Below the pieces are notes generated by a model. It did no database searches, was not told the DNA's origin, and worked only from the letters and a program-made list of their open reading frames with translations. From NCBI GenBank assembly GCA_024330945.1, contig JANDJJ010000004.1, forward strand, positions 1 through 54,800: 54,800 bases of DNA, written 5' to 3'. Of the stretch, positions 21,640-30,745 are shown in pieces. The DNA comes from Nitrospira sp. (GTDB taxonomy: Bacteria; Nitrospirota; Nitrospiria; Nitrospirales; Nitrospiraceae). Both the position numbers and the translations under genes were made by a program. Position 1 is the first letter of the stretch, and the number at the start of each line of letters is the position of its first letter.

Positions 21640-21741
21640 ATGGACCATATTAAGCTGGTGATTTACGGGCTCATTGTGACGGGGGTCGTATTCGGAATTG
21701 TAGCCATGATCACAAACATGCTGGGGATCCAGCAATATTAA
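21640..21741 (+). CDS. 33-aa predicted single-pass membrane peptide MDHIKLVIYGLIVTGVVFGIVAMITNMLGIQQY
   Basis: ATG preceded by AAGGAGG (21626-21632, 7-nt spacer); hydrophobic core; followed by terminator-like hairpin; below the supplied ORF-track length cutoff. Confidence 0.65.
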   Translation: MDHIKLVIYGLIVTGVVFGIVAMITNMLGIQQY

Positions 21742-21778
21742 ACTTCCACGCGCAAAGCCTGCGAAGGCAGTCCGATTT

Positions 21779-21820
21779 AAAAAGTGACGCCCGGTAACGG
21801 TGTGGGGTGTACGCTTTTTT
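21779..21820 (+). terminator. candidate intrinsic terminator downstream of 33-aa ORF
   Basis: AAAAAGTGACGCCC pairs with GGGTGT(A)CGCTTTTTT, one bulged A, GU pairs, T6 tract. Confidence 0.6.
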
Positions 21821-22323
21821 CTCCGATATGCCATCTTTTTTGAAGGAGTTGTCGTCATCCTTCCTATCGAGTACCCGCTGTCTGTTGTGGTGTATGTTAC
21901 GAAAATGCGCCGCTATGAGATCTTTTTGAAAGGATGAGCTCGGATCGTGCGTGATAGAGAATAGAGAAAAGTTCAAAAAGAGGGAATGCTCATTCTTTCT
22001 CAACGATGGCCGATGCTCGTTGCCGTTAACTCCGAGCTGGCTTGTTCAAGGAAAGCGGGTGACGGTTTTGAAGGTCGGTGCACAGGGAGTGAGGGCAGTG
22101 GCCGGATTGCCCCTTTCCTGAAGTGCAGGGCGTCAACTGAATAATCCTGTCAGGGTAGCCGGTCGATATCCGCAATCCCCGCCGAACTTTGGACCTAAAA
22201 CAGAGCATGTCCGTGGCAAGGCGATCAATCGGCGGGCACGCCCTGCCGTTCATGGGCTGAAAACATGAGACCTCATCCGTCATGACCGGAAGAGGCGGGC
22301 TGGCGGAGTGTCTGATCAAGCAA

Positions 22324-24279
22324 TCATTGCAGGCCGGTTCGAGTAGTGCATAGCAAATCATTGAGAGCCGCCCGGAGGGAGATCAACGACACCGGTTTTG
22401 TGATTACCTTGTCCATGCCTGCCTCCTTGCATCGTTGGGCATCTTCAACCGATGCGTTTCCCGTCATGGCGATGATGGGAAGGCGAGGGGACCGCTGTTC
22501 CTCCTCTTTTTTTCTGATACAACGTACGGCTTCGTATCCGTCCATAACGGGCATTTCGCAATCCATCAAGACAGCGTCATAGGTCGTTCTTGACAGTGAT
22601 TCGATGGCATCGCTGCCATTCCTTGCCACTTCGACCTGACAGCCGAGTTTTTGCAGGAATTTGCACGCAACTACTTGATTGATCTCATTGTCATCGACAA
22701 CCAAGACGCGTCGTGGAAGCTGTGAGGCGGCAGTTTGGGAGAGCGAGTCAGCATCTGGAGGAGCCGAAGCGGCTCGATGAATGGCCGGCAACAGATTCGT
22801 CGTGTAGGTAAACGTGCTGCCGGCGCCCGGCGTACTTTCTACGGAGATGGTTCCCCCCATTAAGGTGACGAGTTGACGGCAGATCATCAAGCCTAAGCCT
22901 GTGCCGCCGAACCGCCGTGCCGTTGAAGCATCGGCTTGAGTGTATGCTTGAAACAGTCGGCCCAATTGCTCTTGGGTCATCCCGATGCCTGTGTCCTGTA
23001 CGGTCCACCTGATGACGACATGCTCCGCCTCGGGAGAGGAAGCCTGGTCCACGCCGACGGAGATACTGACTCCTCCCTGCTCGGTGAACTTAATGGCGTT
23101 ACCGACCAGATTGAAGAGAATCTGTCTGAGCCGCACCGGGTCTCCACGGAAAAGGGGAAGGACGTTCTCATGAACTTCGGTCGTCAATGTCAAGCCCTTC
23201 TGCCGAGCGAGTTCTGAGACGAGCGTGATTACATCCTTGATGAGGGATCGCAGGTCTACGTCTGCAACCTCGAGCGTCATCTTGCCCGCCTCGATTTTCG
23301 AGAAGTCCAGGATATCGTTCACCAGCGCAAGCAACGCCTCGGCTGATCGCTGCATGGTGGCGATCAATTCTTTTTGCTGGTCCGTGGGGGCGGTGTCTAA
23401 CAAGAGTCTGGTGCAACCCAAGACGCCATTCATCGGCGTCCGCAACTCATGGCTCATGGTGGCGAGGAAGAGACCCTTGGCTTTGGCCGATTCTTCGGCC
23501 GATTCCTTTGCCTTGCGGAGCGCCACGCCCGCGGTGATGTCCACTCCATAGGCCCGAACCTGTCGGAGATCGCCGATGGGGAAAAAGGTCCAGGCAAGCA
23601 CCATATGATCAAGAGCATGTTCGTACTGTCCGCTTGGCTGATTGCCATCGAGGCATGAAAGGATGATTTGCTCGAGCTGGGGCGGAAAGATCGAGAGGAT
23701 GGAATCGCCGTGGTTGCCGGCTGCGTTCATCAACTCGATGGCGGCTGTGTTGGCGTAGAGCATCGTGCCGTTTTCGTCGAATTCGACAATGGGATTGGGG
23801 GCGTCCTCGGCGAGACGGGCGACTCGTTGAAGGTCCCGCTGCATTTCTTGTTGCTCGGTCAGATTGCGAATCACCGCCAGGGTTCCGATCACGGTCATCC
23901 CCTTTCGGCGAGGCCAGTAGGTGGCGGAAAGATCCAGAGTGGCGCCATCGGGTCTGGTCCACCGGTAAGGCGGTAGCACGGTGATTTGTCCGGAAGAAAC
24001 AGCCGTTTGCAGAGGGCATCTCTCGATCGATTGCTCATCACGTGTGACACAGTGAAGGAGTTCGTGCAGGGGATGCCCTACTGCACGCTGACTGCCGCCG
24101 ATCAACTGCTGGGCGGCGGGATTGAGAAAGAGGATCCGGCCGTCTTGGTTCGTGACAAAGAGGGCGTCTTCCGAAGCTTCCATGGCCAGAAAGAGGTCGT
24201 GATGAGTCGGTAACCAGGTGGTGCTGGGACGGTGAGGGAGATCATCAGGACCGGGAGTCAAGGGAAGAGGAATGGTCAT
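22324..24279 (-). CDS. PAS-PAS hybrid histidine kinase with C-terminal receiver
   Basis: His[18 protein letters not shown], HATPase DTGIGMT...[29 protein letters not shown]...[16 protein letters not shown]; start overlaps upstream stop. Confidence 0.9.
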   Translation of the reverse strand: MTIPLPLTPGPDDLPHRPSTTWLPTHHDLFLAMEASEDALFVTNQDGRILFLNPAAQQLIGGSQRAVGHPLHELLHCVTRDEQSIERCPLQTAVSSGQITVLPPYRWTRPDGATLDLSATYWPRRKGMTVIGTLAVIRNLTEQQEMQRDLQRVARLAEDAPNPIVEFDENGTMLYANTAAIELMNAAGNHGDSILSIFPPQLEQIILSCLDGNQPSGQYEHALDHMVLAWTFFPIGDLRQVRAYGVDITAGVALRKAKESAEESAKAKGLFLATMSHELRTPMNGVLGCTRLLLDTAPTDQQKELIATMQRSAEALLALVNDILDFSKIEAGKMTLEVADVDLRSLIKDVITLVSELARQKGLTLTTEVHENVLPLFRGDPVRLRQILFNLVGNAIKFTEQGGVSISVGVDQASSPEAEHVVIRWTVQDTGIGMTQEQLGRLFQAYTQADASTARRFGGTGLGLMICRQLVTLMGGTISVESTPGAGSTFTYTTNLLPAIHRAASAPPDADSLSQTAASQLPRRVLVVDDNEINQVVACKFLQKLGCQVEVARNGSDAIESLSRTTYDAVLMDCEMPVMDGYEAVRCIRKKEEEQRSPRLPIIAMTGNASVEDAQRCKEAGMDKVITKPVSLISLRAALNDLLCTTRTGLQ

Positions 24280-25541
24280 GCCGCAGCCTGTTCGAGCACC
24301 TGTTCGATATTGACGCCGCACCGCCGAGGGTCCAGCAGTTCTTTCACCAGACGGCCGCCTTCCGGTTCTTGGGTTAAGTCGAGCGGTGTGGGTGGGATGC
24401 AAGGCCGCTGGAATTTGTCTCGACAGAGGTACAGGTAGGGGAGGTGAGCCTTTCCTGGTGTAAGGGCGGCGACGATGCCCACCTCACCGCTGGTCAGGGA
24501 CACGACGCTGTATAGCGGGTAGATGCCGACGACCCTGATCAACGATGAGACAAGATCTCGCCACTCGGCATGGGTTTGAGAACACTGATAGAGGTGAGAC
24601 AGGGCCTGGCTCGACGACATGGGCGGGAGGCCGGTTTGGCCGCTCAAGAGTTCATCGTACTGGTCGATCACGCTGATCACCTTGAGGGGGGCGGTGTCGG
24701 ACGCCGAGCCGGCAGTGGGTTCGGCCGGCTTTTCAAATTGATGGTGATAGCTGATCATCGCGAGAAGATCCGGTGCCGTCAGACCGCTTTTTTGCAAGAT
24801 TCTCCGGCCTTCTTCCGTGTGAGTTTGATAGAGCGTCTGTTGAGCGGGAGTCATGGCCTTCGGTCGTTTGATCATGTGCCGTGGCAATTTGGTCAGACCG
24901 ATGTCGTGCAGCAGGGCTCCCAGCCCGAGCAGGTGCAGCCGGTCATCTGAAAAATTGATGAATTTCCCAAGAGTAAGGGCAAGGGTGCACACGGTAAGGC
25001 CGTGTTCATGCAGGTTTGCATCAAGGTGTCCCAGGCCCAGTACAGCGAGGCAGGCGGCTTGTCGCTCGAGCACGGTTTTCAGCACATCATCAACAATGGT
25101 CTGAGCGTCATGAGCCTCAATGATATCCGCTGCTCGTGTTTTTTCAAAAAGAGTCTTCGCCTGGGCGAGCCATCGCTCGCGCTGTTGCCGTGCTTCCGAG
25201 AAGTGGGCGGCCAATTGAAGAGGAGACGGTCGCGCCGGCGATGGTTCCGGTTCCCTTGGGGCTTGGGCAGGGTGGTCGTCAGCGGCGGTGGTGTACGTGG
25301 CTTGAACCGATGGAGGATGGGGGACATTCTTGAGAGGCGATGGTTCATTCTCCACGTCCTTGCCCAAGTCGGTGTCGATGATGACGGTGGCGACGCCACA
25401 TTTTCGCAGTGTCTCGATCTCCTTCTCTTCTTTGATGAGGAAGCTATGACGCAGAAACGGCGTGCGGAACCAGGAGCGGTCAAGTCCGGACAAATACATG
25501 CCTACTTTGAGACGAGAGATCGGAATAGTTCGTTTGGGCAT
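24276..25541 (-). CDS. DUF3391/HD-GYP-like protein with degenerate GYP motif
   Basis: N-term [35 protein letters not shown] followed by non-GYP sequence. Confidence 0.8.
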   Translation of the reverse strand: MPKRTIPISRLKVGMYLSGLDRSWFRTPFLRHSFLIKEEKEIETLRKCGVATVIIDTDLGKDVENEPSPLKNVPHPPSVQATYTTAADDHPAQAPREPEPSPARPSPLQLAAHFSEARQQRERWLAQAKTLFEKTRAADIIEAHDAQTIVDDVLKTVLERQAACLAVLGLGHLDANLHEHGLTVCTLALTLGKFINFSDDRLHLLGLGALLHDIGLTKLPRHMIKRPKAMTPAQQTLYQTHTEEGRRILQKSGLTAPDLLAMISYHHQFEKPAEPTAGSASDTAPLKVISVIDQYDELLSGQTGLPPMSSSQALSHLYQCSQTHAEWRDLVSSLIRVVGIYPLYSVVSLTSGEVGIVAALTPGKAHLPYLYLCRDKFQRPCIPPTPLDLTQEPEGGRLVKELLDPRRCGVNIEQVLEQAAA

Positions 25542-25689
25542 CGGAGTCCTCAGAGGGTTGGTGCCAACCTCTATCGGATGACCGTTTCTTTTGCTTAAGA
25601 GGTTTATCCGGAAAAACTTGTCGGAGTGGAGGTAAATGGTAAGATGTCTTTCCAGATACGCTTGACAGCGATCAGGGAGCATTCGCTGT

Positions 25690-27030
25690 TTATCGAAGGC
25701 GATGTTTTGCCATGCGATAACGAAGCGTATTGCGACTGATCTTCAAAAGACGGGCAGCTTCAGACACATTGCCCGCCGCTCTCCCCAACGCTTCTTCAAG
25801 CAATCGTTTTTCCAACTCTTCGAGCGACATGCCGAGGTCCAGAAGAGAATGTGTGTGTTCACTCTGTGATCTGCTCTGAACCGGCATAGCCCGAATTGAT
25901 GGGGGAAGATGTTCCGGTTGGATGGTCGGATATTTGCAGGTGATAGTGAGCCATTCCACCACATTGTGCAGCTCGCGAACGTTGCCTGGCCAGTCGTGGC
26001 GCTTCAGGAGGGTCAAGGCCTCCGGAGCGATGGCTCGAATGGGGCATCCGCGCTCTCTCCGTGCCCGTTCCAGAAAAACCATCAGGATCGCCTCAATATC
26101 CTCCGGCCGTTCACGAAGGGGGGGAATGCGGAGTTGATAGACATTGAGTCGGTAGTAGAGGTCAAGTCGAAACCGTCCCGCCTTGATATGGGCCGGGAGA
26201 TCTTCGTTTGTCGCGGCGACCACTCGAATGCTCACCTTCTGGCCTCTGGTGGCTCCCAAGGGGTCCACGACATGGTCTTCCAGGACGCGCAGGAGTTTGG
26301 CTTGAGCCATCGCGCTCATCTCTCCGATTTCATCTAAGAAAAGAGTGCCGCCTTCGGCCAGTTGAAAGCGGCCCGGCTTCGAGTGTTTGGCGTCGGTAAA
26401 GGCTCCTTGTTGGTATCCGAACAGTTCCGCTTCGAGGAGCTGTTCGGGTATGCCGGCGCAGTTGAGGGCGATCAGGGGCCCTCGTGCCCGGGGGCTGGCT
26501 GCATGGATGGCCTGTGCGAAGAGTTCCTTCCCGGTTCCGCTTTCTCCGGTGATGAGAACGGTCGCGTCCGTTACGGCCACTTCTTTCGCCAGTTGCTTGA
26601 TTAAATTCATCTGCGGAGACACGCTGACAATCTGGGCGAAGCGGTCTTGAGGGGGGGATGGGAGTTTGACAAGCGGCTGCGAAAGCAATCGAGTGACGGC
26701 GGAGTGCAGATCTTCACGGGAAACAGGTTTTGTAAGATAATCTGCCGCTCCGCCCCGCATGATATCGACGGCATCTTTGACCGACTGGCGCTCGCCGATG
26801 ACAAGGATAGGGATGGGGGGGACAGTGTGCCCCGCCAAGTCCAGCAACGGCATAACGGACGGAGGAGTTCCTTCGCAAATGACCAAAGTCGGGCCGGCTG
26901 CTTGCCAGAGACGGATCCCCTCGACGATGGTCGAGGTCGTCAAGACGGAGCTCGATGCGGGAACGATGGTTTCAAGAAGTCGTATCGTGTCGGTATTCTC
27001 GGAGATGAGCAGGATGGTCGTCGAGCTCAC
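25690..27030 (-). CDS. sigma54-dependent transcriptional regulator with degenerate receiver
   Basis: GESGTGKE Walker A, GAFTDA loop, GTLFLDEIGE Walker B, Fis HTH at C-term; N-terminal REC-like fold lacking canonical Asp residues. Confidence 0.9.
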   Translation of the reverse strand: MSSTTILLISENTDTIRLLETIVPASSSVLTTSTIVEGIRLWQAAGPTLVICEGTPPSVMPLLDLAGHTVPPIPILVIGERQSVKDAVDIMRGGAADYLTKPVSREDLHSAVTRLLSQPLVKLPSPPQDRFAQIVSVSPQMNLIKQLAKEVAVTDATVLITGESGTGKELFAQAIHAASPRARGPLIALNCAGIPEQLLEAELFGYQQGAFTDAKHSKPGRFQLAEGGTLFLDEIGEMSAMAQAKLLRVLEDHVVDPLGATRGQKVSIRVVAATNEDLPAHIKAGRFRLDLYYRLNVYQLRIPPLRERPEDIEAILMVFLERARRERGCPIRAIAPEALTLLKRHDWPGNVRELHNVVEWLTITCKYPTIQPEHLPPSIRAMPVQSRSQSEHTHSLLDLGMSLEELEKRLLEEALGRAAGNVSEAARLLKISRNTLRYRMAKHRLR

Positions 27031-27164
27031 AGCGCGTCCTTGCCAGGATTCATGCCTTGCGGAGGCGGTACCGTACAGCCTACTCCTCTCGTTCTAAAGA
27101 AAAAAGGGACCTTTGAATCGGGAGGCACTACGGAGCGGCATCGTGATCAGGAAGGCCCCTGATG

Positions 27165-27205
27165 AAAAAACGAGCTGCCGGTCGCTATCGTTGACCGGCA
27201 GCTCG
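27165..27205 (-). terminator. intrinsic terminator downstream of cytochrome c gene
   Basis: Perfect 13-bp stem CGAGCTGCCGGTC/GACCGGCAGCTCG, 9-nt loop; A6 on + strand = T6 on minus. Confidence 0.85.
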
Positions 27206-27233
27206 CTGGGGGATCGCAAGAATTCTTTATCGG

Positions 27234-27692
27234 TTATTCCTTGTCCTTGCAGAAGGTCCGCTCATACGCGATGATCGCCCAGGCCTCTTCCTCGGTCAGA
27301 ATGCCCCCCTTCACCAGAGCCGGCATGCCGGTGCCCGGGCTTCCATTCTTGACGACCCAGAACAACTCGCCGTCATTCCGTTTTTTGTGGAATTTACAGT
27401 TTGTGAAGTTGCGGGGACCTGGTGTCAGCAACATGCCCCCCGGACCGTCCCCGGCTCCGGTCTGGCCATGACAGTTCGCACAGGTGCCTTTCCCCTCGTA
27501 GAGCTCCTGTCCCTTGGCGAGCACGTCTGGTGTCACGGTGAGGGGACTCTTCATTTTTCGCGCCTCCCCCCGCTCGGCGTCAGGGACACGCGGCTTCAAT
27601 GGGTCGGACTCGGGGCCTGACCAACTGACCGGACTCCACAAGGCGATGGTGACGAGACTGCACGCTGCAATGGCCCAATACTTCCCTTTCAT
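27234..27692 (-). CDS. periplasmic c-type cytochrome
   Basis: Signal peptide; CANCH heme motif; GTGMPAL distal Met region. Confidence 0.9.
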   Translation of the reverse strand: MKGKYWAIAACSLVTIALWSPVSWSGPESDPLKPRVPDAERGEARKMKSPLTVTPDVLAKGQELYEGKGTCANCHGQTGAGDGPGGMLLTPGPRNFTNCKFHKKRNDGELFWVVKNGSPGTGMPALVKGGILTEEEAWAIIAYERTFCKDKE

Positions 27693-27880
27693 GACTCCTC
27701 CTCCTGATAATGACCACTAATGTGACGCCCGAAGCGTATCGCGCCGCTTGATTTAGAGGCGCAGGTTGCGCATCTATGATAACACGACGGTATTTTAAGT
27801 TGCAGGGCTGGTGTCCTGTGGAGAGCGATCAAGTTCGAGGGGCTTGGGATTGTTAAAACGATCAGCCCAGAAATTCATAA

Positions 27881-27908
27881 GGGGCAAGACCCTTTCAGGC
27901 CTTGCCCC
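27881..27908 (-). terminator. hairpin downstream of truncated hemoglobin gene, weak U tract
   Basis: GGGGCAAG/CTTGCCCC 8-bp stem. Confidence 0.4.
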
Positions 27909-27957
27909 CTGAACGTCTACCCAGCGAAATTGCTCTCAGTCCTGTCCTCGCCACGGA

Positions 27958-28401
27958 TCAAGGGACTTCGACGATATCCGCTTTCATCGGCCCAAGGATC
28001 GCGAGCAACTCGCCCTTTTCTTTCTCCGGCACATTGAAAGTGTCCAAGGCGGCGACCAGATCTTCGACCAGGGCATTGAACGCGGCCGTGGTAACCTTCA
28101 TACCTTTGTGGGCGGTTTTCATATCCCGTCCTTCGTAGGTGCAGGGTCCACCGGTGGCTTGACAGACCTGATTCACTAGATGTTTGTTGAGCTGCTTGAG
28201 GTCGGCGTTCTTGAAATAGCCGTTGATCCGAGCGTCTCCCCCTACGTTGCTGATGAACTTGGTGACGACGGCCTGGATGGCACCCACTCCGCCCAGTCGC
28301 TCGTAGAGCGACCGTTCTGCGGCATAGGAGGCGGTGCCGCTCAAGGCCCAGAAAGATGCAACCGCGACGGTCGCACAAGCCATTTTCTTGCTCCATCTCA
28401 T
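27958..28401 (-). CDS. group 1 truncated hemoglobin with signal peptide
   Basis: Signal-like [44 protein letters not shown]...DMKTAHKGM (proximal His)...LLAILGPMK. Confidence 0.85.
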   Translation of the reverse strand: MRWSKKMACATVAVASFWALSGTASYAAERSLYERLGGVGAIQAVVTKFISNVGGDARINGYFKNADLKQLNKHLVNQVCQATGGPCTYEGRDMKTAHKGMKVTTAAFNALVEDLVAALDTFNVPEKEKGELLAILGPMKADIVEVP

Positions 28402-28462
28402 ATCGTCTACTCCTTTGTGTGAGTGATGAACTGACAACCTTTTCTACCCCTCTTCATTCCGA

Positions 28463-29416
28463 TTACGGGTTCCAAGGGGTGTTCGGCATCAACTGACCCT
28501 TGTAGTCCTTGGGATTATTGTTGGCAACCACCACGGCAATGGCTCCTCGCAAGGCTCCCGTCAATGAGTGAGTCACGACCGGGTAGGCTCCCGCCTCGTC
28601 AACGATCATATCAAAGGTCGCCCCGCTGCCTGGACCGACCACATAAGTCTGAACCCCGACGAATTTGTTGGAAGGATTGCCGCTTTCATAGACCGCGTCC
28701 CAAATTTCTGCGATGGGATGAATCGCCGAAAATTCGTTCGGGCCGGCGTTCACAAAGTAGATTCGTACCCGTTCTCCGACCTTGACTTCCAGCGGTTCTC
28801 CGCCGGGGAAGAAGGGATGATATTTGAAAATCCCGCCGTTAAATATGGTGTGGTCCCACTTGCGGTCAAACATGGCCTGGACGTTGTCAGGATTCTTCCA
28901 CAGCTCGGACTGCACCAAGACGAATTCCCGATCGGCTTTGGGCCACACGCTCGAATCTTTGGGATCAACGATGATGGCGCCGAACATCCCGCGGGCGACG
29001 TGCTGGATCATGGGGCTTGCGCCACAATGGTAGAAAAACACACCCGGCTTCTTCGCGACGAAGGTGAATTTGTGTGTTTCTCCCGGTCCGACCGTGCGGT
29101 GATAGTTCTTCAAGAAGTCAAGTTCGGCCGCATGAAAGTCCATGGAATGGGGAAAAGCGTTGTTTTTGTCCCCGATGAGCGTGAAGTTCACCGTGTCGCC
29201 TTGAGTCACTCGAACGACCGGGCCCGGCATCTGACCATTATAGGTCCAGGCTTTGTATTTGGTCCCGTTGCCGTCGATGACGATTTCGGATTCGGTCGCT
29301 GTGAATGTGACATCATGAACCTTTGCTCCTGCAGACCCCGGCATGGTGATACATCCGCTGGCTCCGAACAAGATGCCAAGTCCCAGGGCGATGGTAAGCA
29401 CACGAAACCTCTGCAT
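28463..29416 (-). CDS. nirK: copper-containing nitrite reductase (NirK/AniA-like), predicted lipoprotein
   Basis: FPHSMDFHAA, FFYHCGASPMIQHVARGMFG (type 1 Cu Cys/His/Met), NEFSAIHPIAEIWDAVYESG, VVTHSL; lipobox FGASGC. Confidence 0.88.
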   Translation of the reverse strand: MQRFRVLTIALGLGILFGASGCITMPGSAGAKVHDVTFTATESEIVIDGNGTKYKAWTYNGQMPGPVVRVTQGDTVNFTLIGDKNNAFPHSMDFHAAELDFLKNYHRTVGPGETHKFTFVAKKPGVFFYHCGASPMIQHVARGMFGAIIVDPKDSSVWPKADREFVLVQSELWKNPDNVQAMFDRKWDHTIFNGGIFKYHPFFPGGEPLEVKVGERVRIYFVNAGPNEFSAIHPIAEIWDAVYESGNPSNKFVGVQTYVVGPGSGATFDMIVDEAGAYPVVTHSLTGALRGAIAVVVANNNPKDYKGQLMPNTPWNP

Positions 29417-29970
29417 GGTAGCCTCCCTTTGGATATTTGTATGGAAAAAACGCTGTACTTGAGGAGTGCGGCGACTAAAATCCCCCCCTATACCACTCGT
29501 CAAGCATCCGCCGGGTCAACTATCTACCAAATTCCGAAGAGAAAATACAAAGAAAAATTTTGCCGGAGACTCCGAATAGGGAAGCGCCATGCCTCCTTGC
29601 AGGTAAAAATCAAGGGGATAGCCAATAATGAGAGGGCGCATCCCTGAAACCGGGCATTCTTGGGTTGATGAATCGTGGGCCTGTCAAACATTCACCAAGA
29701 ATTTCTTTAAGCTAAGGGGAAAGATGAGGAGAAAACTGATTTCATTATTTTGATGAGGACGATAGGAGAGGAAGGGGGAGTTTGCTGAAACAGAGAACGG
29801 CTGAACCAATTTCTGAAAAAGGTCATGAAAAGAAAAAGGGCGTCGTCTTTGCTGAGTAGAATTCATGAGACAAGGCGTTTCTTTGCAGGTGCGGGAACAA
29901 AAATTTCTAGGCGAGACAAAAGGGGGCTGGTATTCTCGGACAGACAATCCGAAATAGAAGCCGGGGTTCT

Positions 29971-30735
29971 ATGTTCGATCTCGAATTTCCCGACGTCACG
30001 ATCTACTTAGTGGCCATCCTGGGCCTGCTGGTCGTGTGGCAGTTTTATCAAATGCAGGTCATGGCGGGGCGAATTCTGGCTATTGATATTTTCGATCGTT
30101 CCGGTATCCGCATGTACATCTACATTGTCCCGGAAGACGACGACGTGTGCGAGGTGTGCTCGGCCGCGCACGGGCGGGTGTTTCTGCCGTCCTATATCGT
30201 AAAAAAAGGGTTTTCGCCGTTGCCGGAAACATGCCGGCGTCCGATTCCCTGCCTCGGCGCGCTGGTCGGGCTGTATGGAGCATGGTTGGAGGCGCGATCC
30301 GTCGTGCATCGGCTTCGAGCCAACGCCAAAAAGGGCTGGATCCAGTTGTCGGCGGAAGAGCTGCGCGCGTTGGTGAACGGACAATGGGAAACGAGCATCA
30401 GCGCCGAGACGGATCGCGTCGTGGTTCGCATGCTGGAGGCGGTCTGTTATGAAAGTATTAACCAGGCTATATCGGTTTCCGGCTATCGGTACGTCATCGA
30501 CGAGGCCAAGGAGATCCGCCATCTGCTTCTGTTGGTTCCGGCCTATCTCCGCTTGACGGGGCTCTTGGCCCGCTCAGGAGATGGAGCCGGCGCGCTGGCG
30601 GTGATCGAGCGATTTGAAGCGCGATTCCCTCCCACGAAGCGGGGGCTCCATTTCCCGACCAAGGAGCAGCGTAACGTGATGAAGACACGAAAAGCGCTGT
30701 TGCTCAAGAATCGACGGGTCAACGTGGCGGCGTAG
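29971..30735 (+). CDS. membrane-anchored protein of unknown function with C-x2-C / C-x5-C pattern
   Basis: N-terminal TM IYLVAILGLLVVWQFY; DVCEVCSAAHGRVFLPSYIVKKGFSPLPETCRRPIPC; alpha-helical C-term. Confidence 0.75.
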   Translation: MFDLEFPDVTIYLVAILGLLVVWQFYQMQVMAGRILAIDIFDRSGIRMYIYIVPEDDDVCEVCSAAHGRVFLPSYIVKKGFSPLPETCRRPIPCLGALVGLYGAWLEARSVVHRLRANAKKGWIQLSAEELRALVNGQWETSISAETDRVVVRMLEAVCYESINQAISVSGYRYVIDEAKEIRHLLLLVPAYLRLTGLLARSGDGAGALAVIERFEARFPPTKRGLHFPTKEQRNVMKTRKALLLKNRRVNVAA

Positions 30736-30745
30736 TCCGCGAACG

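Noticed and set aside
22270-22346. GGTTCGAGT T-loop-like word suggesting a tRNA
   Set aside because: No matching acceptor, D-arm or anticodon stem could be built
22026-22361. 111-aa minus ORF between the 33-aa gene and the hybrid kinase
   Set aside because: No SD, no recognisable motif; overlaps the kinase 3' end
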